A DNA stretch of 64,000 nucleotides from Bacteroidota bacterium (GTDB taxonomy: Bacteria > Bacteroidota > Bacteroidia > 2-12-FULL-35-15), in the NCBI GenBank assembly GCA_025963725.1, contig JAOQAE010000002.1, positions 248,001-312,000 of the forward strand. The letters run 5' to 3'. Below the pieces are notes generated by a model that made no database searches, was not told where the DNA came from, and worked only from the letters and a program-made list of their open reading frames with translations. This document shows, one piece after another, positions 1 to 8,980 of the stretch. A program made the translations under genes and the position numbers. Within the stretch, counting starts at the first letter, position 1. Each line of letters starts with the position of its first letter.

Positions 1-436
1 TATTATAGACCGCGGAGATGCGTGCACGTTTCTGCTCCTCTTCCAGCGAGCCTCTCAGCACAAAATAAGCGAGGTAAATGAGCAGGGTGATGGCCGCGCC
101 GTTCAGCTTGGTATCGGATACCCACCAGGCGCCCCAGGTGTATTTTGCCCAGATGGAGCCTGTGATAATGCCTAAGAAGCCGAGCAGCATGCCGGTATGC
201 GCAGCCTGCGTTGCCACGATGTCGCTTTCGATGTTAGAATTGCTTAAGTATTTGATGCTGTGCCAGAGCGATACGAACAGGATCGTCATCATCCCGAACC
301 ACATGGGCACATGGAAATAAAGGTTGCGGATGGTTTCGTGAAGAATGGGCTGGGCAGGCACTTTAATTAAAAAACCGGCAATGACCGTATAAAGCACGAG
401 CACAATTGCGAGAATTTTCCACCAATAATTTTTCAT
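1..436 (-). CDS. ccmC: Haem exporter permease CcmC (partial)
   Basis: This inner-membrane protein of cytochrome c maturation handles haem outside the membrane and passes it towards CcmE. The visible N-terminal 145 residues begin MKNYWWKILAIVLVLYT, followed by the NLYFHVPMWF segment and the tryptophan-rich haem-binding motif WGAWWVSD near residue 105. The last Trp usual in this motif (WxWD) is Ser here. At least three membrane segments are visible. The start ATG is at 434-436 and the gene runs off the left edge, so the C terminus is missing. It follows ccmB on the same strand after about 85 bp, as expected for a ccmB-ccmC operon. The gene is recognised by eye from family motifs. Confidence 0.85.
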   Translation of the reverse strand, partial: MKNYWWKILAIVLVLYTVIAGFLIKVPAQPILHETIRNLYFHVPMWFGMMTILFVSLWHSIKYLSNSNIESDIVATQAAHTGMLLGFLGIITGSIWAKYTWGAWWVSDTKLNGAAITLLIYLAYFVLRGSLEEEQKRARISAVYN

Positions 437-522
437 TGCAATTTATTCTGTTGTAAACCGCGGGGATTGGGCAATTTTTTAGCAGGGAATACTGAGAAAA
501 CCGGCTCAAAAAGCCCAACCGC

Positions 523-1179
523 TTAGTCCCGCCAAAGGTAGCGAAATAACAGATACGAAAGCGCGATAATGATCACATTTATAAACATTAGAACCGCGAG
601 GTAGTTCAGGTCCCATTGCTCCAGTCCGTCGACCGCATTTTTCGATAATTTAAGCAGCACCATCAGCAGCGGCATCATGATCGGGAAGCTCAGGATCGCC
701 ATCAGGGTGAAGTTGTTGCTGGTTTTGGATGCAATGGCGGAAACCATCGTCAGCAGCGAAGAAAAGCCGAAGCTGCCCAGCACAAGCGTAAGGATGAAAA
801 GCGGAAGGTCCTGCACCAGGTAACCCACAAACAGACTGTAAGTAAGGAGGCAGAGGCCGGAGATGATCAATAGCAGCAGCGAATTGTAAATGATCTTGGA
901 AAGGATCACCGCCTGGGGGCTTACAAGCGTATACAGGTAGAGCAGGCGCCCGCGGCTTTCGCCGATAAAGCTTTTGGCAACCCCGTTCACAGAGGCAAAC
1001 AGCAGGATGATCCAGAACAGCGCATTCCACGTAGGTACGTTTATGATCTGCTTAAAGGATAAATAGCTCACGAAAACCGTGGATACCACGTACAGGAGGA
1101 TCCCCCCAAGGGCGTATTTATTCCGCATTTCGAGGCGGAATTCCTTAATAATGAGATATTTTGTCTGCGAAGCGATCAT
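523..1179 (-). CDS. ccmB: Haem exporter protein CcmB
   Basis: CcmB is the permease of the CcmAB ABC transporter in System I cytochrome c biogenesis, in the inner membrane. The product is about 218 residues with six hydrophobic segments and the conserved opening QTKYLIIKEFRLEMRNKYAL, with ILLYVVSTVF just after, typical of Bacteroidota CcmB. An in-frame ATG lies nine bases upstream at 1188. The ATG at 1179 is preferred because the family aligns from there and a -7 box (TATATTTG, 1202-1209, minus strand) would otherwise leave only a few bases of leader. ccmC lies downstream. No ccmA ATPase gene is visible in the window. Confidence 0.88.
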   Translation of the reverse strand: MIASQTKYLIIKEFRLEMRNKYALGGILLYVVSTVFVSYLSFKQIINVPTWNALFWIILLFASVNGVAKSFIGESRGRLLYLYTLVSPQAVILSKIIYNSLLLLIISGLCLLTYSLFVGYLVQDLPLFILTLVLGSFGFSSLLTMVSAIASKTSNNFTLMAILSFPIMMPLLMVLLKLSKNAVDGLEQWDLNYLAVLMFINVIIIALSYLLFRYLWRD

Positions 1180-1201
1180 GAAAGGCATCTAACCGTTCCG
1201 G

Positions 1202-1209
1202 CAAATATA
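1202..1209 (-). promoter_or_regulatory. -7 promoter element for ccmB
   Basis: TATATTTG on the minus strand matches the Bacteroidota -7 consensus TAnnTTTG and lies 22 bp before the preferred ccmB start. I see no clear -33 TTG at the right distance. Confidence 0.5.
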
Positions 1210-1293
1210 CATAACCGTTCAACATACGGCCCTTTAATTTGTTGGAAGAATGAGAACCATATTTTATTTATCTTTAACAAAAAATAAAAGACC

Positions 1294-1836
1294 ATGAAAA
1301 AAATTTCCGCTATCCTGTTCGCCCTTATGGTAACGCTGGGCGTTTCTGTAAATGCACAAACATTCTATGACCTGAAAGCTAAGACCATCGACGGCAAGGA
1401 TTTTAATTTTTCCGAGCTGAAAGGCAAAAAGGTGCTGATCGTGAATACCGCTTCCAAATGCGGCTACACCCCGCAATACGAGGATCTTGAAAAGCTGTAT
1501 AAAGAGTATAAGGACAAGAATTTTGTGATCATCGGCTTTCCCGCCAATAATTTCGGACACCAGGAACCGGGCAGCAACAGCGACATCAAGGAGTTCTGCC
1601 AGAAAAATTACGGCGTGAGCTTCCAGATGATGGAAAAGATCGACGTAAAGGGCGATGACATGAACGCGGTGTATAAATGGCTGACGGAAAAATCCCTGAA
1701 CGGCAAAATGGACTCTTCCGTTAAATGGAATTTTCAGAAATACATGATCGATGAAAATGGAAACCTTGTAGATGTGGTGTATTCTAACGAAAAACCGACT
1801 TCCGACAAGATCGTGAACTGGATCAACGGGAAATAA
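1294..1836 (+). CDS. Exported cysteine glutathione peroxidase
   Basis: This is a thiol peroxidase of the glutathione peroxidase fold that reduces hydroperoxides. In bacteria such Cys enzymes usually draw electrons from thioredoxin. The catalytic tetrad is present: Cys56 (NTASKCGYTP), Gln90 (FGHQEPGSN), Trp145 and Asn146 (KWNF). Cys102 (KEFCQKNYG) is the likely resolving cysteine. Residues 1-21 form a signal peptide ending before AQTFYD, so the enzyme acts in the periplasm. The length (180) is usual for the family plus the signal. A near -7 box, TATCTTTA, lies at 1269-1276. The gene is monocistronic, and a long inverted repeat follows it. Confidence 0.92.
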   Translation: MKKISAILFALMVTLGVSVNAQTFYDLKAKTIDGKDFNFSELKGKKVLIVNTASKCGYTPQYEDLEKLYKEYKDKNFVIIGFPANNFGHQEPGSNSDIKEFCQKNYGVSFQMMEKIDVKGDDMNAVYKWLTEKSLNGKMDSSVKWNFQKYMIDENGNLVDVVYSNEKPTSDKIVNWINGK

Positions 1837-1867
1837 TTTTCTTTTAAGAAGATCTTCATAACTTACG

Positions 1868-1949
1868 GTCATCCCGTGCCCCGACACGGGATCTCATAAA
1901 TGTTTGCAGGTTCTTTTTGAAAAGATCCCGTGTCGAAGCACGGGATGAC
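1868..1949. repeat. Long inverted repeat between GPx and bshB1
   Basis: Arms 1868-1894 and 1923-1949 are 27 bases each and pair at 25 positions around a 28-base spacer. Each arm is itself a partial palindrome (CATCCCGTG ... CACGGGAT). It could fold in RNA from either strand and may end GPx transcription, but there is no T run after it. It resembles the dispersed palindromes found between genes in many Bacteroidota. Confidence 0.8.
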
Positions 1950-1966
1950 GAATACGATTAGCAAAT

Positions 1967-2683
1967 ATGAAACTCGATATATTAGCCATAGGCGTACACC
2001 CAGATGATGTGGAGCTTTCCTGCGCAGGAACATTGCTGAGGCACATCGGCATGGGAAAGGTATGCGGCATCGTCGACCTTACTTCCGGCGAGCTTGGCAC
2101 ACGCGGAAGCGGGCCATTGCGTTTGCAGGAAGCTGCCGCGGCGGCAAAGGTCCTTGGCGTGCCGGTACGTGATAACCTTGGAATGGCGGATGGCTTTTTC
2201 AAAAATGATAAGGAGCACCAGCTGGAGATCATTAAGAAGATCAGGCAATACCAGCCGGAGATCGTTCTCTGCAATGCTGTTTCCGACCGCCACCCGGATC
2301 ACGGAAGGGCGGCGCAGCTGGTTTCTGAAGCCTGCTTTTACAGCGGGCTGCGAAGGATCGAAACGGAGATGGAGGGCGCCCAGCAACCTGCCTGGCGTCC
2401 GAAGGCTGTGTACCATTACATCCAGGACAGGCAGATGAAGCCCGATTTTGTAGTAGATGTTACTCCGTTCATTGATAAAAAAATGGAGGCGATCAAAGCT
2501 TTCAAATCACAATTTTATAATCCTGATTCCAACGAGCCGGAATCGCCGATCTCGGTAAAGAACTTCTTTGATGTGGTGCTTGGAAAAATGAGCGTTTACG
2601 GGCGTGATGCGGGATATGATTATGCGGAAGGATTTATTGCCGAGCGGGTTCATGGCATTAGTGACCTGTTTCATTTGAAATAG
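1967..2683 (+). CDS. bshB1: Bacillithiol biosynthesis deacetylase BshB1
   Basis: BshB1 is a PIG-L/LmbE-type zinc deacetylase that converts N-acetylglucosaminyl-malate to glucosaminyl-malate, the second step of bacillithiol synthesis in the cytosol. The product has 238 residues, the usual length. The zinc site is visible as HPDD (His11, Asp14) and HPDH (His109-His112). The end NFFDVVLGKMSVYGRDAGYD and the following YAEGF are characteristic of BshB1 rather than other LmbE proteins. No bshA or bshC is nearby. It stands alone between the inverted repeat and a repeat array. Confidence 0.93.
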   Translation: MKLDILAIGVHPDDVELSCAGTLLRHIGMGKVCGIVDLTSGELGTRGSGPLRLQEAAAAAKVLGVPVRDNLGMADGFFKNDKEHQLEIIKKIRQYQPEIVLCNAVSDRHPDHGRAAQLVSEACFYSGLRRIETEMEGAQQPAWRPKAVYHYIQDRQMKPDFVVDVTPFIDKKMEAIKAFKSQFYNPDSNEPESPISVKNFFDVVLGKMSVYGRDAGYDYAEGFIAERVHGISDLFHLK

Positions 2684-3373
2684 GTTGTTCACCACAGATT
2701 TCAGGGATCACACAGATAATGCATGAAGGTGTGTTATTTTGCCGCAGATTCGCAGATTTTTTTCTGAAGTTAGCGAAGCGATTATTCACCACAGATTTCA
2801 CGGATCACACAGATAAGTTGAAGAAGGTGTGTTGTTGCCGCAGATTTCACAGATTACAATATGCTCCGGCGGAGCATATTATTAATAGCACATTCGTTTT
2901 CACGATTTTCACAGAGTTCCGGAGGAGTGAATTATTTACCACAGATTTCACGGATCACACAGATAAGTTGAAGGAGTTGTGTGTTTTTGCCGCAGATTCA
3001 CAGATTTTTCGAAATTTTCTGAAGTTAGCGAAGCGATTATTCACCACAGATTTCACGGAGCACACAGATAAGTTGATGAAAGTGTGTTATGCTTACGGCA
3101 GATTTCACAGATTATAGCATGCTCCGGCGGAGCATATTATTAATAGCACATTCGTTTCCCGATTTTCACAGAGCTCCGGAGGAGCATATTATTAATAGCA
3201 CATTCGTTTTCACGATTTTCACAGAGCTCCGGCGGAGCGAATTATTTACGCAGATTTTCCCGATTATAATAGGTTCAGCTTTTCGCTCCGTAGGAGCAGC
3301 CTGTTTGTAACAAGAAGGACTCAACGTGGGAAACTCAAGCTCCGTAGGAGCGGCCTGTTAAAATGAAAAGGGA
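2684..3373. repeat. Intergenic repeat array (about 250-bp period)
   Basis: No real gene is present in this 690-bp stretch. Two related units alternate. One starts with ACCACAGATTTC near 2691 and again at 2938. The other starts at 2788 and 3043 and carries the palindrome GCTCCGGCGGAGC followed by ATTATTAATAGCACATTCG. The composite period is about 250 bp. The 3' part (3160-3355) contains further copies of GCTCCGGAGGAGC and GCTCCGTAGGAGC. Open frames here encode repetitive peptides (TTDFTDHTDK) that follow the DNA repeat, so I do not call them genes. Confidence 0.85.
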
Positions 3374-4147
3374 TCAATGCTTAATAAATTCCCCCATCAT
3401 ATTATCATAATTAAGGAAGTAGTGTCCTTTCGGCAGTTGGGAAATATCGATGGTTTTTCCGGTTCCTTCCATCATCAGCGCACCATACTGATCATACACC
3501 TGGTACATGGTTTCTTCGCTGAATGTGTATTCCGTTCCGCTGCATCGCTTTGAGTCGATCATCACTCTCTTCTTTGCTGACGTATAGTTCAGCGCTTTTG
3601 AATAATGCGGAATCCCAAGATTGTCAACCTGCTTGAGCCTGAACTGGTTAAGTCCCGAATGCACAAAGGGTTTTACCAGCTGCTCATAGCTTTCCCCTGG
3701 CTTCGGACTGATCTCCGCAAGCTTGATCCACCTGTTCCACCTGAACTGCTCAATGATGAAAGGCAGCTTGTTATCACTTTCCTTTGTTTGCCAGCGCAGC
3801 ACTTCACTGGTATCAATTCCTACAGAAACACCTTCAAATGTGCTTTTGGGATAATGCTCTAAGGTATGGAGAACCGAGGGCTTGCAGCCGGGCTTGTGAA
3901 AGATCTCGACCTTTACTTTATCTCCTTTCCTGAACTTCATGGAGTCCAGCTGAATCACAAAATAGCCGGTATCGGCGAAGGGAATTTCTTTTCCGTTTAC
4001 CAGCAACCGCTGCGTGCAAAAGCCGGTATCTGCAGCCGGGTTTTGTATGTATAGGTTTTTTTCCATGTAGATCCCTTCAAGCACGACTACCTGCGCAGAA
4101 CAGGAAAGAGCTGTAAATACGGAAAGAAAAATCAAAAGCCTCGGCAT
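3374..4147 (-). CDS. Secreted hypothetical protein with T9SS-like C-terminus
   Basis: The family is unknown to me. Residues 1-18 are a signal peptide (MPRLLIFLSVFTALSCSAQ), which could also be read as a lipoprotein signal. The middle holds beta-rich segments with QFRWNRWIKLAEI and LNQFRLKQVDNLG, a pattern like fibronectin-type repeats before sorting domains. The last 45 residues (YQVYDQYGALMMEGTG ... LPKGHYFLNYDN) resemble a T9SS type A sorting domain that lacks the usual YPNP opening. It is probably outside the cell or on its surface. It is convergent with the repeat array and has no clear operon partner. Confidence 0.6.
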   Translation of the reverse strand: MPRLLIFLSVFTALSCSAQVVVLEGIYMEKNLYIQNPAADTGFCTQRLLVNGKEIPFADTGYFVIQLDSMKFRKGDKVKVEIFHKPGCKPSVLHTLEHYPKSTFEGVSVGIDTSEVLRWQTKESDNKLPFIIEQFRWNRWIKLAEISPKPGESYEQLVKPFVHSGLNQFRLKQVDNLGIPHYSKALNYTSAKKRVMIDSKRCSGTEYTFSEETMYQVYDQYGALMMEGTGKTIDISQLPKGHYFLNYDNMMGEFIKH

Positions 4148-4250
4148 ACGGCTAATTTAAACAAATTCGTTTTAATGCCTTAAAAACAACCTGTGAATTC
4201 GGTTTGATCTGTGGTAAACATGGGTGTGTGTGCCTGTACTGAAAAAATTA

Positions 4251-4258
4251 TATCTTTG
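4251..4258 (+). promoter_or_regulatory. -7 promoter element deciding the methyltransferase start
   Basis: TATCTTTG matches TAnnTTTG exactly. Transcription would start near 4264, downstream of the longest open-frame start at 4211 and upstream of the ATG at 4280. The later start is therefore favoured. Confidence 0.6.
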
Positions 4259-4279
4259 ACAAAATTTGAAACACGGCTT

Positions 4280-5350
4280 ATGGACTTTTTTAAGAAGGAA
4301 ACCCGCACTGCATTGCAGGCTATTGAATATGCACAATTGATCGCGCATGCGCCAATGGTGTTCCAGGCATCCCGCATCCTGCGTGATTCGGGCATCCTGG
4401 AATGTGTGCTCGACAGCAAAAAAACAGGGCTTAGCCTCGAGGAGATCGTTGAGAAGGTGAAGCTGCCGCATTATGGCGTACGTGTGCTGCTGGAAGCAGG
4501 GCTTGGCATAGGGCTGCTGCTTGTGAATGACGACAAATACACCATTTCCAAAACAGGATATTTTATACTCAAGGATGCGATGACCCGCGCCAATATGGAT
4601 TTTTCGCATGACGTATGCTACAACAGCATGTTCTACCTGGAAGATGCCATAAAGAATGAAAAGCCGGAAGGGCTGAAAGTGTTTGGCGACAAATGGAATA
4701 CCGTGTATGAAGCGCTTTCGGAGCTTCCGCCGAAGGTGCAGAAAAGCTGGTTCGGCTTCGACCACTTTTATTCCGATGATGCTTTTCCGCTGGTATTGCC
4801 GCTTGTATTTAAGAACAAGCCCAAAAAGCTGCTCGACATCGGCGGAAACACCGGCAAATGGTCGATCGCCTGCGCGAAGTACGATCAGGATGTGCATGTT
4901 ACCATTGTTGACCTTCCCGGCCAGCTGAACATGGCGAAAGCCAATATTGCTTCTCATGGATTGTCGGACCGCATCGACTTTCACGGCACCAACCTGCTGG
5001 ATGAAACATTGAAATTGCCAACAGGGCATGATGCCATCTGGATGAGCCAGTTCCTTGATTGCTTCTCGGAAAAAGAGATCGTTTCCATTTTAAAGCGCTG
5101 CCATGAGGCTATCACCGAGGATGGATACGTTTACATCCTGGAACCGTTCTGGGACCGCCAGCGCTTTGAAGCTGCGGCATTTTCCTTGCAGCAAACCTCC
5201 CTGTACTTTACGGCCATTGCCAACGGCAACAGCCAGATGTACGATTCACGCGTGTTTGTAAAATGCATTGAAGCGGCAGGATTCGATGTTGCCGAGCAGA
5301 TCGACCAGATCGGCGTAAGCCAGAGCCTGCTGAAGCTGAAAAAGAAGTAA
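4280..5350 (+). CDS. SAM-dependent methyltransferase, O-methyltransferase (Methyltransf_2) type
   Basis: This is a cytosolic class I methyltransferase of 356 residues. An N-terminal winged-helix dimerisation region (IAHAPMVFQASRILRDSGIL ...) precedes a Rossmann SAM-binding domain with the glycine motif LLDIGGNTGKWSIA near residue 190. VTIVDLPGQ (acidic ribose-binding residue) and a C-terminal EPFWDRQRFEA segment follow. This order is typical of plant-like and polyketide O-methyltransferases. The substrate cannot be told, because there are no biosynthetic neighbours. The start at 4280 is chosen from the promoter; the longer frame begins at 4211 with residues unlike the family. A strong terminator follows. 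Confidence 0.82.
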   Translation: MDFFKKETRTALQAIEYAQLIAHAPMVFQASRILRDSGILECVLDSKKTGLSLEEIVEKVKLPHYGVRVLLEAGLGIGLLLVNDDKYTISKTGYFILKDAMTRANMDFSHDVCYNSMFYLEDAIKNEKPEGLKVFGDKWNTVYEALSELPPKVQKSWFGFDHFYSDDAFPLVLPLVFKNKPKKLLDIGGNTGKWSIACAKYDQDVHVTIVDLPGQLNMAKANIASHGLSDRIDFHGTNLLDETLKLPTGHDAIWMSQFLDCFSEKEIVSILKRCHEAITEDGYVYILEPFWDRQRFEAAAFSLQQTSLYFTAIANGNSQMYDSRVFVKCIEAAGFDVAEQIDQIGVSQSLLKLKKK

Positions 5351-5365
5351 AGAATTTAAATTGTT

Positions 5366-5413
5366 AAAAAGGTTAATTCAGGTGGTATAAACACTGCCTA
5401 AATTAACCTTTTT
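5366..5413 (+). terminator. Intrinsic terminator after methyltransferase gene
   Basis: AAAAAGGTTAATT (5366-5378) pairs with AATTAACCTTTTT (5401-5413). The outer stem of 13 bp ends in a T run, and the inner loop contains a weaker AGG/CCT stem. Confidence 0.8.
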
Positions 5414-5464
5414 GTTATTTTACTCAATTAACTTTTAGTAAATTCGCGTACTAAATTAAATACC

Positions 5465-6811
5465 ATGTTTGATAGTTTAAGTGAAAAGCTGGAACGCGCC
5501 TTTAAGAATATAAAGGGCCAGGGGAAAATTACCGAGATCAACGTGTCGGAAACAGTGAAGGAGATCAGGAAAGCCTTGCTGGATGCCGATGTGAACTATA
5601 AAGTAGCCAAGCAGTTTACCGACAGCGTAAAGGAAAAGGCGATGGGGCAGAATGTGCTTACGTCCATTTCCCCGGGACAGCTGATGATCAAGATCACCCA
5701 AGAAGAGCTCACCGGGCTGATGGGAGGCAACACCTCCGAGATCAAGCTGGGCGGAAACCCTACCGTGATCCTCATGAGCGGCTTGCAAGGCTCTGGTAAA
5801 ACCACTTTCTCCGGAAAGCTGGCCAATTATTTAAAGACAAAGCGCGGCAAAAAACCTTTGCTGGTTGCCTGTGATATTTACCGGCCTGCGGCTATCGACC
5901 AGCTGCATGTGCTGGGAGAGCAGATCGGGGTGGATGTATTTTCCGACAGGGAAAATAAGAATGCTGTGTCGATCGCTATGAAAGGGATCGCGCATGCGAA
6001 GCTGAATGGCAATTCCGTTGTGATCATAGATACTGCCGGACGTTTGGCGGTTGATGAGCAGATGATGAACGAGATCGCTGCCGTGAAAGCTGCGGTAACG
6101 CCCGATGAGATCCTTTTCGTGGTGGATTCCATGACAGGGCAGGATGCGGTGAACACTGCAAAGGCATTTAATGAGCGCCTCGATTTCAGCGGCGTGGTGC
6201 TTACCAAGCTGGATGGCGATACCCGCGGTGGTGCCGCTTTATCCATTAAATCCATTGTCGACAAGCCGATCAAGTTTGTTGGTACAGGCGAGAAAATGGA
6301 TGCCATGGATGTGTTCCACCCGAACAGGATGGCCGACAGGATCCTTGGAATGGGCGATGTGGTAACGCTTGTAGAGCGTGCACAGGAGCAGTACGATGCC
6401 GAGGAGGCAAAGAAATTACAGAAGAAGATCGCGAAGAACCAGTTCAGCTTCAACGATTTTTTATCCCAGCTTCAGCAGATCAAAAAGATGGGAAATATCA
6501 AAGACCTCGTGGGAATGATCCCGGGCGTAGGCAAGGCATTGAAAGGTGTGGACATTGATGAGAACGCATTCAAGAGCATTGAAGCGATCATCGGGTCGAT
6601 GACGCCTGCCGAGCGTGAGAACCCGGAGATCCTGAATGGCAAGCGCCGCGAAAGGATCGCCAGGGGCAGCGGAACAAACGTGCAGGAAGTGAACAGGCTC
6701 ATCAAACAGTTTGACGATACACGTAAAATGATGCGCATGATGGGCGACAAAAAGCAAATGGCGAAGATGATGAGCCAGATGAAGAACATGCCCGGAATGG
6801 GGAAAATGTAA
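5465..6811 (+). CDS. ffh: Signal recognition particle GTPase Ffh
   Basis: Ffh binds signal sequences of nascent inner-membrane proteins and, with FtsY and SRP RNA, brings ribosomes to SecYEG. The 448 residues show the N domain (1-95), the G domain with P-loop GLQGSGKTT (106-114), [15 protein letters not shown] and GTGE motifs, and the methionine-rich M domain from about 300 to the end ([21 protein letters not shown]). Length and motifs are normal. folD begins two bases after its stop, so the two are surely cotranscribed. The SRP RNA gene is not seen in the window. Confidence 0.98.
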   Translation: MFDSLSEKLERAFKNIKGQGKITEINVSETVKEIRKALLDADVNYKVAKQFTDSVKEKAMGQNVLTSISPGQLMIKITQEELTGLMGGNTSEIKLGGNPTVILMSGLQGSGKTTFSGKLANYLKTKRGKKPLLVACDIYRPAAIDQLHVLGEQIGVDVFSDRENKNAVSIAMKGIAHAKLNGNSVVIIDTAGRLAVDEQMMNEIAAVKAAVTPDEILFVVDSMTGQDAVNTAKAFNERLDFSGVVLTKLDGDTRGGAALSIKSIVDKPIKFVGTGEKMDAMDVFHPNRMADRILGMGDVVTLVERAQEQYDAEEAKKLQKKIAKNQFSFNDFLSQLQQIKKMGNIKDLVGMIPGVGKALKGVDIDENAFKSIEAIIGSMTPAERENPEILNGKRRERIARGSGTNVQEVNRLIKQFDDTRKMMRMMGDKKQMAKMMSQMKNMPGMGKM

Positions 6812-6813
6812 AT

Positions 6814-7698
6814 ATGGCAACAATAATCGACGGTAAATTGATCTCCGAGCAGATCCAGAACGAGATCGCAATAGAAGTACAATCTATTGCGGAGCAGGGC
6901 GGCAAGATCCCTCACCTCGCTGCCATACTGGTGGGAAGCGACGGCGCAAGCGAAACATACGTGGGTGCAAAGGTGAAAGCCTGCGAGAAGATCGGCTTCG
7001 AGTCCACACTTATCCGCCTCCCGGAAAGCACAACAGAAGAGGATCTGATCCGTAAAATAGGAGAGCTGAACAATGATCCCGGCATCGATGGCTACATTGT
7101 ACAATTGCCTTTGCCCAAGCACATCAACGAACAAAAAATAATTGAAGCGGTTGACCCGAAAAAGGATGTTGATGGCTTTCATCCGCAGAGCGTTGGCCGC
7201 ATGGCACTGAACTTACCTACTTATCTTCCTGCAACTCCCTACGGCATCATCCAGCTGCTGGAGCGCTATAATATTGAAACATCCGGCAAGCATTGTGTGG
7301 TGATCGGCCGCAGCAACATTGTGGGCTCGCCCATGAGCATCCTTATGGCGCGGAATGCCGCTCCCGGCAACTGCACGGTAACGCTTACGCACAGCCGCAC
7401 GAAAAACCTCAAAGAGTTCACGCTGAAGGCCGACATTCTGATCGTTGCATTGGGCAAAGCGGAATTTTTAACTGCCGATATGGTAAAGGATGGAGTAGTG
7501 GTGATCGATGTGGGCATCACACGCTTGCCTTCCGACAAAACAAAAAGCGGCTATAAATTATTCGGTGATGTAAAGTATGATGAAGTGGCCGCCAAGGCTT
7601 CTTTTATTACGCCTGTTCCCGGCGGCGTTGGCCCGATGACGATTGCCTCGTTACTGATGAATACACTTAAGGCCAGCAAAAAGGAAGTGTACCGCTAA
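6814..7698 (+). CDS. folD: Bifunctional methylene-THF dehydrogenase/cyclohydrolase FolD
   Basis: FolD interconverts 5,10-methylene-, methenyl- and 10-formyl-tetrahydrofolate in the cytosol, supplying one-carbon units. The 294-residue product has the catalytic region [14 protein letters not shown] with its Lys, the QLPLPKHIN motif, the nucleotide-binding [12 protein letters not shown] and the signature [12 protein letters not shown]. It follows ffh by two bases. The downstream gene is convergent. All family motifs are intact. Confidence 0.98.
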   Translation: MATIIDGKLISEQIQNEIAIEVQSIAEQGGKIPHLAAILVGSDGASETYVGAKVKACEKIGFESTLIRLPESTTEEDLIRKIGELNNDPGIDGYIVQLPLPKHINEQKIIEAVDPKKDVDGFHPQSVGRMALNLPTYLPATPYGIIQLLERYNIETSGKHCVVIGRSNIVGSPMSILMARNAAPGNCTVTLTHSRTKNLKEFTLKADILIVALGKAEFLTADMVKDGVVVIDVGITRLPSDKTKSGYKLFGDVKYDEVAAKASFITPVPGGVGPMTIASLLMNTLKASKKEVYR

Positions 7699-7706
7699 TC
7701 CTGAAT

Positions 7707-8390
7707 TTATTTCTTTAATACCCGTACGCTGTCTTTCGTCAGCAGGCGGATCCTTCCATCATTCCCGATCACATAATGAGATACCACCGAATCGATCGTG
7801 TGGTTTGCGCCGTTCGTATAAACGTAATTAATGCAGGAGGTGTTAAATGTTGAATCACTTGTGAAGGAGCTGTACTTGTCGTGCGTAAAATAACCGGATG
7901 AATCTTTGCCGTTCCCATCGAAGGTGGAATCGGGCCCGCCGCTTACTCCGCCTGCAAGGTCGGTATTCGAGAGCAGCTTTCCCTGCCTGTCGACCACCAG
8001 CAGGGTATAAGCGAGGTAATCATCGGCAAAGGCTTCAAGAACAATGGGAAACAGCGAGTGCACAGGCGCCTGCATCGAATAAAAAGTGATGTCGCAGTAA
8101 GGCGCCGTGAGCGGATGGCCGAAGCCCGGGCTCTCATAATCCCATGCTTTTTGCTGCGCTTCCGAAAGTGTGTCGGGTGCTTTGTTTGCAACGGCTTCTA
8201 TAAATCCGTTATCGCTGATGCGGAACTCTTTCTTATTGTAAAAACGGAATTGTGAGCGGGCGGGGATAAGCATGGAAACGCTGTCTTTCGCCGGGGCATC
8301 GCCGGGTGAATTGCTTTCGCTGCCGCAGCCGGCGATCAGTAAGCAGCCCGAGCATAAAAGCAGGAGGCGGGAAAAGGCTTTTTTATGCAT
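7707..8390 (-). CDS. Hypothetical lipoprotein
   Basis: I do not recognise the family. The 227-residue product has a lipoprotein signal with lipobox LIAGC (Cys22) followed by a Ser/Asp-rich linker, so it should be membrane-anchored. The rest is a mixed alpha/beta region with KAWDYESPGFGHPLTAPYC and a segment LLVVDRQGKLLSNTDLAGG that resembles a beta hairpin. It ends RIRLLTKDSVRVLKK. It converges with folD (eight bases between the ends). The SET-domain gene lies upstream in the same direction after 42 bp, so they may be cotranscribed. Confidence 0.65.
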   Translation of the reverse strand: MHKKAFSRLLLLCSGCLLIAGCGSESNSPGDAPAKDSVSMLIPARSQFRFYNKKEFRISDNGFIEAVANKAPDTLSEAQQKAWDYESPGFGHPLTAPYCDITFYSMQAPVHSLFPIVLEAFADDYLAYTLLVVDRQGKLLSNTDLAGGVSGGPDSTFDGNGKDSSGYFTHDKYSSFTSDSTFNTSCINYVYTNGANHTIDSVVSHYVIGNDGRIRLLTKDSVRVLKK

Positions 8391-8432
8391 GGGAATAATA
8401 GTGCTTTACAGGTAAAAGGCAGGTCCGAAAAA

Positions 8433-8894
8433 CTATTTTTTAGCCTTCTTCACTTTCTTCGCTGCTTTCTTCGCTTTCTTTTTTTCGTCGAGCTTGATGT
8501 TGTAGCGGATGTCCTTCCAGTATTCTGCGCCATAGCTTACGAAGATCTCTTCGCCTGCTTTGATGTCTCTTTCAGCTTCGATCCAGCCGCTGCGCTTGTA
8601 GATGGTATAACAGCAATTGTTTTTTATGCCTTTGATCTTTACAATTCCTTTTGCATCATTTGCATAGCGTGCAAGGTGCTCGGGAGTGTAGTACGCATCT
8701 ATGCATTTGTTCTTGCTCACATAAAAAGCATAGCCGTAAATGTCCTTTTCCGCCCTTTTATCGAGCTCGGCTTCCGTGATGATCTCGCCATGGTATTCCA
8801 CAAAGCGCTCGCCTTTTTTAATATCTCTTTTGGTGAACAGGCCTTTGCCCGCTCCGGGAAGTGTCGATTTTTTTACTGTTAAATCTTCGTACAT
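8433..8894 (-). CDS. SET-domain protein with basic C-terminal tail
   Basis: SET domains transfer methyl groups from SAM to protein lysines. The 153 residues show the N-terminal SET motif GAGKGLFTKRDIKKGERFVE (15-34), a YHGE segment, a reduced central motif around ARYANDA (76-81) in place of the usual NHxC, and the C-terminal GEEIFVSYGAEYW (114-126). The last 16 residues are almost all Lys and Ala (KKAKKAAKKVKKAKK), like a histone H1 or HU tail, which suggests DNA or ribosome contact. Such small SET proteins occur in several Bacteroidota. The substrate is not known from sequence. Confidence 0.85.
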   Translation of the reverse strand: MYEDLTVKKSTLPGAGKGLFTKRDIKKGERFVEYHGEIITEAELDKRAEKDIYGYAFYVSKNKCIDAYYTPEHLARYANDAKGIVKIKGIKNNCCYTIYKRSGWIEAERDIKAGEEIFVSYGAEYWKDIRYNIKLDEKKKAKKAAKKVKKAKK

Positions 8895-8980
8895 AGAAAT
8901 TACATTAGGGAGGCAAATTTAGCAAAAGCTTTGATTGAAGCGCTTTTTATCCGAATTAATTAAAATGGAGATCGTTCTGC

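Noticed and set aside
2719-3310. Open frames of 132 and 73 residues with TTDFTDHTDK repeats
   Set aside because: They follow the intergenic DNA repeat exactly and continue through copies; no start signal and no protein-like composition.
4172-5029. A 285-residue open frame on the minus strand
   Set aside because: Antisense to the methyltransferase gene, which has its SAM motif and promoter.
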